This document shows, one piece after another, positions 55,335-64,000 of a DNA stretch of 64,000 nt. Below the pieces are notes generated by a model. The model did no database searches, was not told the DNA's origin, and saw only the letters and a program-made list of their open reading frames with translations. The stretch is from Moringa oleifera. Lineage: Eukaryota > Streptophyta > Magnoliopsida > Brassicales > Moringaceae. Within the stretch, counting starts at the first letter, position 1. Every line of letters begins with the position of its first letter. The translations under genes and the position numbers were made by a program. The stretch spans positions 6,758,001 through 6,822,000 of the forward strand of contig JAJFZO010000344.1 in NCBI GenBank assembly GCA_021397835.1, in the 5' to 3' direction.

Positions 55335-56572
55335 CTAGAAAATCATTTCAAAAATATTGTATCAGCGAACTTATAATGTTATAAATTCTAATTTTCACTA
55401 ACCATTCTAGCTCAGACAAATGAAGTCAAAACCATGTAAAATTTAAGTTACAAACTATATGAAAGTATATTTATCATCACAAACTAATAATATAACTCAC
55501 AATTGACGTAACTCATATTTTAGTTCAATATCTTATAGGTTCAACTAAGTTCTATGGTGAATGATCCCACATTTCTGAAAGCCAAGAGAAATTAGATACA
55601 AGAAAGAACCACGAAAGACAACTAACAAAGCATGCACAATCAAGTGGTTGAGCTCAAAGCCCACATCATAAGCAAGCACTTTCAAGAAAGCTTGGTAAAG
55701 GGGAAATGAGAGCTGGCCATGTTTCAGACTGGTAATCCGTACGAGAAGGTATCACTTCACAAAAACCAAGAATCTCCAGATATAACCTATAGGAGAGACA
55801 ATTAACCTAATTTACAATAAAGATATATCTATATCCAGCTACAAGCCCAGTCAATTTCTTATGCCATGAGCAGCATGATGCAGTCACAAAACACTTGAGA
55901 CAGACGTAAAAGTTTGTTAAAGTATTAACCCAAAGGCGTAGGGATAATAAATAGCAAGCATGATCATGCAAAAAAAAAAAAAACCAAAAAAGGAAAAAAG
56001 AAACAGCTTGTATGACAAGCTTGGTATGAAAGTAAAATTTTAAAAAAAAAAATTAGAGAAAGCACAGATGTTCATTTAAAACAAAAGAACATCTACAAAA
56101 CAAGAAGGTAATGCAAATAGAACAAATTTAAGCCGCAGCAAAGGGGAACATAAGACAAATACGTTGACTATATCACCGAGTCCTTGAGATGAAAACATAT
56201 GGAAAGAGATTGTAGTGTCAGCATCCACCATAAAGTTCTTTATGAAAGTAGATTTAGTAAAACATAGACATCTACAAGGAAAAGATTACAGTAACGCAAA
56301 AGATAAACTCATAATCAAAACTGTAAACAAGAACCAAGTAGCTTCCCCCCCACCCAAAAAAGCCCCTCCTCCCAAAAAGAACTAACTCAGAATCAAATTT
56401 AAGCTCTGCCCTTGCATAACTTGCTTGACCCAACCAAACAATGCCTCTCAAGATCCTAACAGCCTAAATTCATAAACTTAATGATATGTGAAAAAAAATT
56501 AAATAAATAACCACACAGCGCCCAGTTTTATTATCTAGTTAGTCATCATTTGGCCAAAGTTTGCTAGAAATA
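55335..56572. other. Start of a large ATM intron, no ATM exon found
   Basis: The sequence upstream of the first visible exon holds no stretch matching the ATM segment expected before SNFG. A short reading at 55,627-55,728 is discussed as a finding. The intron must extend past 64,000. Confidence 0.55.
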
Positions 56573-57000
56573 ATTTTTTTTTTTTAATAGAAACACATAC
56601 AATTTATATATTACTATAAGTGGCAGCAAACGGGTGCCTCCCATTTACAAGTATAGGAACCTATCAAGAGATAAGGAGTTCAAAGAACTCTATTGATTCC
56701 TCCTCTGACCACATTTTAAATGTTCTAATCCATCTCTCTTTAAACAAAAGAAGAGGAGTGTCCCTCCCCTTAAAAGCTCTCCTATTTCTGTCATTTCACA
56801 CTAACCAAAAAATCAACAAAGAGATTATTGCAGCTAAATTATATTTTTGTCCATTTGTAGCCCTCCCCATCCCTATAACACAGCTGCCACCAAACCAGCC
56901 ACCACCTGCCTATAACTCAGTACTACCAAAACACTCTCCCAAACTTGCCTTGTTCGTGTTAGAAATGATTTTTAAAGTTATTAAAAGGTTAAGATGAGAG
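56573..57000 (-). mobile_element. Short 5'-truncated LINE tail
   Basis: Begins with T13 on the plus strand (a poly-A tail on the minus strand), then the shared 3' signature (TAGTAATATATAAATTG and GGGAGGCACCC). About 430 bases, only the 3' UTR and extreme ORF2 end. A second LINE of the same kind begins 40 bases further. Confidence 0.82.
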
Positions 57001-57040
57001 AAAACAAAACAGTAATCAAAGAAGGTTGTAAAAGGTAGCA

Positions 57041-59597
57041 TTTTTCTTTTTTCTAATAGAAACACGTATAATTATATATAACTATAAACGACACCAAATG
57101 GGTGCCTCCCATTTACAAGTATGACATCATATCTAGAGATTAGGAGTCTAATGATTCCACTATATCATCCTCATTTACAAAATCTACCTCCGTCACCCAT
57201 AATTTTAACATTCTAATTCATCTCTCTATAAACACGAAAGGAGTTTCCTTCCCTTCAAAAGCTCTCCTATTTCCCTCACCCCACTAACCAAAAAACCAGC
57301 AGCTGGATCTTTACAGCCACCATCCTCACCTTTCTGCTCAATTGTAGCCCTTTCCATGCCCATAATTCGACAAAAACCGAACCAGCAACAACCTAATTCA
57401 GCAACAACCATGCCCATAATTCAGCTGCTATCCTCATCTTTCTCTTCCAAACTTGACTCGTGCATTTACACTACGAAAGAATATGATTGAATCTCAGCCT
57501 CCTCTTAGCAAAAAAAACCTGTTAACCAGAATTTTTTCTCTTTTTTGAATAATAAGAGGTTTTCCCCAAGTAACTTCCTAAGCATAAAAGGCTACCTTAA
57601 GGAGGCACAATAGCTCTCCAAATCACCTTCCGTGGCGACAAGCTTCCCTCCTCTTGTCTATGGCAGTTCTCAATAAGTTTGCAATTAGTTCTTCGTTGAA
57701 AATTGCTTTGAACTGTTGCCTCTCTAAAGTACTATGTCCACGTCATTTCCATCCCACATGAATGTGTAGATTTTTTCAAAGAAGTGCCCCGCACTATCAA
57801 TTTTCCAATCTTGTGCTCCTCTTCTGAATCTCACATCCCAAGTAACATCGTCATTCCACACCATCAAATAGTCACTTACCCAAGCCTTCTTATTAGAGGC
57901 CACATTATAGATGGACAAAATTTCTCCAATTAAAGTACTCTCCCCACACCATACATTATGCCAAAAGCTTATTATACAGTTGCCATTTCTTACCTTGAAA
58001 TCCATCCATGGTCTAAACTCTTCCCAACCTTTCCTAATAGCCCTCCACACCCCCGTCCCATGGCTTTCCCTACCTAAGGCCATGGTCCATCCCCCTCCCT
58101 CCACACCACGTCTACTTTCCACCACCCTCCACCACAAACTATCCCTCGCCCCTAATAACCTCCATGACCATTTTCCCAAAAGTGCTTTGTTGAATGATCA
58201 AATTGGTCTTATGCCTAAGCCAACCTTACGAATCGGCCTTTAAACTACTTCTCACCTTACAAGATGCTATTTGAAGGTGTCACTATCGCCCCATTAGAAT
58301 TGTCTCTATTGCTGTTCTAACCTCATTGTCACTTCCCCAAGAATGGGGAAAAAAAATACATGAAATCAAAGCACTCTTGATCAACGTCATTCTCTTCTTT
58401 TTTTTATAGATAACCCCTCTTCCACCCTACTAGTTTTCTCTTAAACCTTTTAATCACCTTGTTCCATATTGTTTTTTTCTTTTTACTTCACCTCATGGTA
58501 GCTCCAAGTATTGTAACGAGAGTATCCCTGCCCTACAACCAAGTACCCTTGCAACGTACTCCCCATCCACCACTTCTCCTATTGGAATCAACTCACTCTT
58601 TTTTAGATCGACTCTTTAACTAGTAACCATCTCAAAATCAAGCAGTGTACCTTTTATATTTGTCCTCTGTTTCTCCTTAACCCCACAAAACAAGATAATG
58701 TCATCCACAAAAAAAAGGGTAAAATCATCATCTCATTCCCCTCCCGTTCTATCTCGAAACCTTCGATGAAACCACCCTACCCTATTTTATTCATCATACA
58801 ATCCAAAACTTTCATTACCAAAATTTTAAAAAAAAAAAAAAAAGATAAGGAATCTCTCTGTCTTAATCCCCTAGAGGTCTTAAAAAACTGTGTAGGCCTC
58901 CATTCAGTAGCATAGAGAAAGATGTCGAAGTTACGCATCTCATTATCCACCTAGACCACTTATTTCCACATCCCACTCTCTTCAACATGTAGGCCACAAA
59001 GTCTCATGCAACGTGATCTTAAGCTTTCTCCATATCTAATTTGTAAATAATTCCCCTCTCTCCTGATCTTAACTGGCTGGTCCACCACCTCATTAGTGAT
59101 CAAGGCCGCCTCCAGAATTTATCCTCCCCTCACAAAGGCATTTTGATTGACGTCAGCAACCTTATTAACCAAAAATCTTAGTCTTGTAGCTAAAACTTGA
59201 GCAATGACTTTGTACACACACCCCATTAAGCTGATTGGCCAAAAGTTTCTGATGCTATGAGCTCTTTTCTTTAGTATAAGTACCAAGAAAGATAAACTTA
59301 GTGAAGATACGAATTCCCTATTCTCATGGAATTCTTGAAACATATCCATAACCTTATTTCATATCTTCCTATCCCCCTCCCACCATTCCTTAATTAGACC
59401 GCTAAAACAATCAACCTTTAGCCACATGTTCTCGAAACGAAAAAATTGTTAAGCCCTACTGCATTCACTTCACCTCCAATAATATAGGCAATGATTTGAA
59501 ACTGACCTTGATAGAATCCTTTAACTTCTACTTGAATATGCCTCTTCCAACTGACTTAAAATCAAGAAATGATTTGTTGATAGGCTAGGAAAGTTAT
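57041..59597 (-). mobile_element. 5'-truncated LINE (endonuclease end, RT, zinc-binding tail)
   Basis: About 2.5 kb, minus strand. From 5' to 3': end of endonuclease (FFRFENMWLKVDCFSG, about 59,400-59,460), RT start at 59,119-59,349 (IRNFWPISLMGCVYKVIAQVLATR, NQNAFVRGG), RT body with frameshifts, then 57,724-58,179 (WSWRLLGARDSLWWRVVESR, SFWHNVWCGE) and the 3' signature. Truncated at or near the Copia LTR that starts at 59,598. Confidence 0.85.
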
Positions 59598-59994
59598 TGT
59601 TAGAGATTTGAATAAATCCAGAAAAATCATATCAGTAAGTTTAGGAAAGTTACATCCAAGAGTTAAGGGAAACAATCAATCAATCCTTGATTATAAAAGA
59701 TTCTAGGGCTAGCCTTTCCTATTCTAGGGTTAATCTTTTTTTTTCCCCTTATTTAAACTGTACACTCAACATAACTTAAATAAATTTAAGAAAGTTAAGA
59801 TTTAATTATTAGAGATTTGAATAAATTTAGAAAAATCATATAAACAAGTTTAGGAAAGTCACATCCTAAAATTTAAGAAAATCAGTCAATTCCTAATTTT
59901 AAAAGATTTTCCTTTTTTTTTTCTTATTTAAGAATTATGCTCAGAATTGTTCAATTTAATAAAGATAATATTTTCTCTTTCTATATTGTTCTAT
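59598..59994 (+). repeat. 5' LTR of the plus-strand Copia, with an internal duplication
   Basis: About 397 bases from TGTTAGAGATTTG to the base before the PBS. It contains two diverged copies (about 59,598-59,755 and 59,803-59,935) of a unit starting TTAGAGATTTGAATAAAT and ending CTTATTTAA. Confidence 0.75.
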
Positions 59995-62900
59995 ATGGTA
60001 TCAAAGCCTTAGGGTTCTATCATGAATTTTAAGGCTACCATGGTTGACTCCAGTTCAGCCTTTCCTGATGCTACCAGCAATGTGACATCTTCAGAAGGTG
60101 TTCAACCAATGGTTGTTTCTCTTCCTGAAAATTCTCTTCAAATTACCATTCACAAATTGAATGGCAAGAATTATCTTAACTGGTATTAATCCATAAGGTA
60201 GGTCATCGACAAAAAAGAAAAACTCAATTATTTAAACGATGAAGTAAAACCACCAACCACTAATGATCCAATGCACAAGAAATGATGTTTTGAAAATTCA
60301 ATGGTTATTGCCTCCTTGATCAACTTTATGGATCTCGTGATTGAAAAACCATTCATGTTCTTGCTAACGGCTGCCAATGTGTGGGAAGCACTTAGCGAAA
60401 CTATTCAAATGTAGATAACCATTCATCATGATTCAAATTGAATACTCGAATGCAGAAGATGCAGCAAGGTAAACATGATGTAACAGCTTGCTGTCATGAG
60501 ATGATGGCTATTTGGCAATAGTTGGATGTCTTTGAAGAAGAAGAATGGGAAAGTCCCAATTACAATGCTCGGCACAAAAAGAAGATAGAAAAAGGCCAAG
60601 TATTTGTTTTCTTGGTTTAAATAAAGAACTTGATGAAGTTTTTTTGAAAGTGCATAGAGAAGAAGCACAACAGCAAATGATGTTAAAGAATGATAATGAG
60701 GGGTCTGCTATTGTAGCCCAAGGTGTAGACTTAAGAGATAAAAGAGGTGAAAACAAGAGCCTTGGTATGATCATTGTAGAAAAAGGTGACATACTCGAGA
60801 AACTTACTGGAAATTGCATGAGAAACCAGTCAGTTGCAAGAAAAAAGTTAGTGACAACAAGTCGAGGGGTGATGTCCATGCATTTCAAGCGAGCAATTCA
60901 GATCCAGGGTAGCAATCATCCTCAGAGTTCTCTCCCTTTCATAAAAAAGCACAAAAAGCACTTATATAAAATTTTTCAATCTTCCAAAAATTCTAACCCA
61001 ACTTGCTCTCTAGCCAGTCAGGTAATCCTTTCACTGTAGTCACTACTTGTGCAAAATCTAATGGCTCTTGGATATTAGATTAAAGTGCCACCGATCATGT
61101 GACTAACACTTCACAATCCTTTTCTTCATATACACCTTGTGTAGGGAATCAAAAGGTTAAAATTACAGACGGCTCTTTTGCTACTATTAGTGGGAAAGGA
61201 ACAATGTCCATTTTTCCTACTCTAATCCTTATGCACGTTCCTAATCTTTCATACAATCTCCTATCTGTTAGTAAACTCACTCTTGATCATAACTATCGAG
61301 CTAATTTTAGGTCTTCTCGTTGTGAATTTTAATATTTAACCTCAAGAAAGATGAGTAGGGATGCTATACAGGATTATCACCTTCATCTCTTTAATAAAAG
61401 ATCAACCTTTGAAAGGCAAGACTAACAAGCTTGTTTCAATTCTATTTATGTTTCTAGTGACAATAAAATTTGGTAATGGCATTATCGACTAAGACATTCT
61501 AACTTTCAATATTTAAAGCGTTTGTTTACCGAGCATTTATACATAAAATTCATTCAGTTTTCCAATAAGTTTTGTGAATTAACAAAACATCATCGTGTTG
61601 ATTTTCCATCTCAACCATATAAAAAATCAAAACCATTTACTATGATTCATAGTGATGTGTAAGGTCATTCTAAAGTGACGACTTTTCTGAAAAACGTTAG
61701 TTGATCAATAAAAGTTCACTTAGGTTTTCCTTTCAAAAGAAAAATCTGATGCTGAAACTGTTTCCAAAAAATTTCTATAACAAGGTTCAAACACCATTTC
61801 AAACTCATATTAAAAATGTTCCCAGTGATAATGGAAAGAAATTTTTTAACAATGTGTTAGGGATTTTTTATTTTTTATTTTCGGAAAGAAAGGAATTGTA
61901 CATCAAAGTTCGTGTAATATTACACCTCAACAGCATGAGGTGGCTAAAAGAAAAAACAAACATCTCCTCTAAGTTGCTAAAGCTCTAAGTTTTCAAACTA
62001 AGTTTCCTAAGTCTCTATAGGGGGAAGTCGTGTTACCAGCCACATATTTGATTAACATAATGCTTATACGAATTTTGGATTTTAAAACACCTATACAACT
62101 TTTCACTTATTATTTTCCAAACACTTGGCTAGTGGCAGACATTCCCTTAAAAAATTTTCAAAGTGTGGCCTTTGCTCATAACCATGATCCTAAACATTCA
62201 AAACTTCATCTGAAAGCACATAAATGTATTTTTGTTAGCTATTACTAATCAGAAAGGTTATAAATGCTTTGATCAAATTTTGAAAAAAATGTTATGTCCA
62301 TGGACGTCACCTTCTTTGCAAGAACCTCATACTACAACTCAAATCTTCAAGGAAAGAGCAATATTTGTATTAATGGTTTTTTAAATAGTTCTGATTTAAT
62401 GTCTAATGATGGTCCTCACAACTAGTCACCGCAAGAAAATAAATTAAATGCTGAAAATATTGAATCTACCAATAAACAACGTTCGGTAATACCATTTCAA
62501 AATGAAAACGTTAAAACAATAAAGATGGGTGTGCAACGGTACAAAGATCTTGCATATTCAAAAGAATACCTAGTAGAGAAAAGGAAAGGTGCTATTCTAC
62601 AACTCACCAAGAATCGATTCAAAAGTTTGGATCATGAAATTCATGATCACACATCGAAATTTCCTCAAAATATTCCTTGAGATGATTCTGAGACATATTC
62701 TTCTAGTCAACTTAATCTCTCCATTATATTTAGGAAAGATGTCAGGTCTTGTATCAAATATCCCCTATCAAATTTTTTATCTTACAAAAACATTTCACTT
62801 CATATTATGTCATTACTTCACTAATGTTTCTAATTTATCCATTCTTAATAGTAACCAGGAGGCTCTAAATGCCCCTAAATGGAAAGAAGTTTCTAAGAAG

Positions 62901-64000
62901 ATGAAAGCTTTGGAAAAGAATACTATTTGGGAGAAAGTGAATACACCGAATGGGAATGGGAAGATAATTGTTGCTTGTAAATGCATGTTTACTCTAAAGT
63001 ACAACTCAGATGGATCCTTGAAAGATACAAGGCTCGTCTAGTAACTAAAGGCTTTACTAAAACTCACGAAGTAGAACTATTCTAAGACTTTCTCCAGTGA
63101 CAAAATTAAATACAATTCTAGCACTCTTATAGGTTGCAACTAACCTTGTTTGCCACTGAATCAACTAAACGTTAAGAATACCTTTTTAAATGGAGATTTG
63201 GAGGAAGAAGTATATACGGAACCTCCACCTAGCTTCACTAAAAAGTTTGAAACTAAGGTATGCAGTCTGGTTTGAAAGTTTATAAAAATTTGTTAAAGGT
63301 TAAAGACATATTCAAGGACAATCTGATCATACTCTTTTCACAAAGAGATCCAACAAAGATAAGGTTTTGGTTTTAATTGTGTATGTGGATTACATAATTC
63401 TGACTGGAAATGATATAGAAGAGATGAGTAGATTGAAGCAAAGCTTAGCCAAGGAAACCGAGATTAAAGACTTAGGCTAACTAAGGCACTTCCTCGGTAT
63501 GAAGTGACAAGATCAAAAAAGGGCATTGTGATTTCACAACAGAAATATATTCTAGATCTCTTGAAAGAAGCAGGAATGAGTGGTTGCAAACCTTCAGACA
63601 CTCCGATAGAAGTTATACTACGCTTGGAGAAGTTAAAGATGGAGTTCCAATAGATACAAGTAGGTACCAAAGACTGATTGGAAGATTGATCTACCTGTCA
63701 CATACACAACCTGAAATTGCCTTCATCGTAAGCAAGGTGAGTCAATTTATGCACTCCCCATATGTAAAACACATTGAACTTATGTATCAAATTCTTTGGC
63801 ATCTAACGGGCACACCTAAAAAAGGACTTTTCATCAAAAAAAAAATGAGAAAAGAAGGGTTAAGGTATAAATAGATGCCGATTAGGTAGGTTCGATTACC
63901 AATAAAAGGTCAACTTCAGGTATTACACTTTTCTTTGAGGCAATTTAGTTACTTAGAAGCCTAAAGCAATGTGTAGTTGCTTCATGCAGTGCTAAAGCTG
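59598..64000 (+). mobile_element. Decayed Copia retrotransposon, plus strand, running off the window
   Basis: A 5' LTR at about 59,598-59,994 is followed by an initiator-Met PBS (TGGTATCAAAGCC, 59,996-60,008) and gag from ATG at 60,022 (NGKNYLNWY). Protease is readable near 61,060 (GSWILD*SATDHVTN) with a stop next to the active Asp. GAG-pre-integrase follows at about 61,470-61,660 (WHYRLRHSNFQYLKRL, MIHSDV), then integrase fragments and RT from about 62,860 (MKALEKNTIWEKV, LDVKNAFLNGDLEEE-like). The RT box is YVDYIILTG instead of YVDD. RNase H begins near 63,870. Many stops and frameshifts make it inactive. The 3' LTR lies outside the window. Confidence 0.88.

Noticed and set aside
55780..55800. 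Reading LEILGFCEVIPSRTDYQ (minus strand) as an ATM exon
   Set aside because: It looks protein-like and follows a fair acceptor, but its frame hits a stop and does not join the 55,627-55,728 reading or the next ATM exon.
60545..61039. 164-codon open frame treated as a separate gene
   Set aside because: It is the gag part of the plus-strand Copia (zinc-knuckle neighbourhood), not a host gene.

Overview
This is nuclear DNA of a flowering plant, almost certainly a eudicot. The evidence is spliced genes with GT/GC-AG introns, a plant-type ATM kinase, a plant-only SRO protein, LINE, Copia, Gypsy and Mutator-like elements, and a piece of plastid ribosomal DNA. No species can be named from sequence alone.

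Layout. Positions 1-6.3 kb are very A+T-rich and hold only a decayed Mutator-like transposase (about 2.3-3.7 kb, plus strand). At 7.46-8.93 kb, minus strand, is a four-exon SRO gene (PARP-like fold plus RST domain, about 350 residues). From 12,222 up to 55,334, minus strand, lie 54 consecutive exons of ATM, the DNA double-strand-break checkpoint kinase. They join in frame without a stop into the C-terminal 1,952 residues, through the FAT region, the PI3K-like kinase domain and the FATC tail. The N-terminal half of the gene is not seen in the window and must start beyond 64 kb, so the intron left open at 55,335 is at least 8.6 kb.

The ATM introns are full of retroelements. Intron 21 (28,795-41,310, 12.5 kb) is a nest: a plus-strand Gypsy gag is split by a minus-strand Gypsy, which is split in its reverse transcriptase by a minus-strand Copia, which is itself split by a nearly full-length LINE (RNase H) and by rearranged plastid DNA (23S rRNA and trnI-GAU pieces, in the RT). 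A separate plus-strand LINE tail follows. Other LINE pieces, related through a shared 3' end, lie at 18.2-20.6, 45.6-46.8, 52.5-52.7, 56.6-57.0 and 57.0-59.6 kb. A decayed plus-strand Copia fills 59.6-64 kb and runs off the window.

Only two genes look functional, SRO and ATM. Both are on the minus strand, and ATM ends 3.3 kb upstream of the SRO start codon. ATM shows unusual splice-site features: three GC-AG introns, a donor inside a (GT)7 run and a CT microsatellite inside a 110-base intron. I found no CRISPR array, operon or evidently new protein system. The most interesting structure is the nested retroelement/plastid-DNA intron inside an apparently intact ATM gene.
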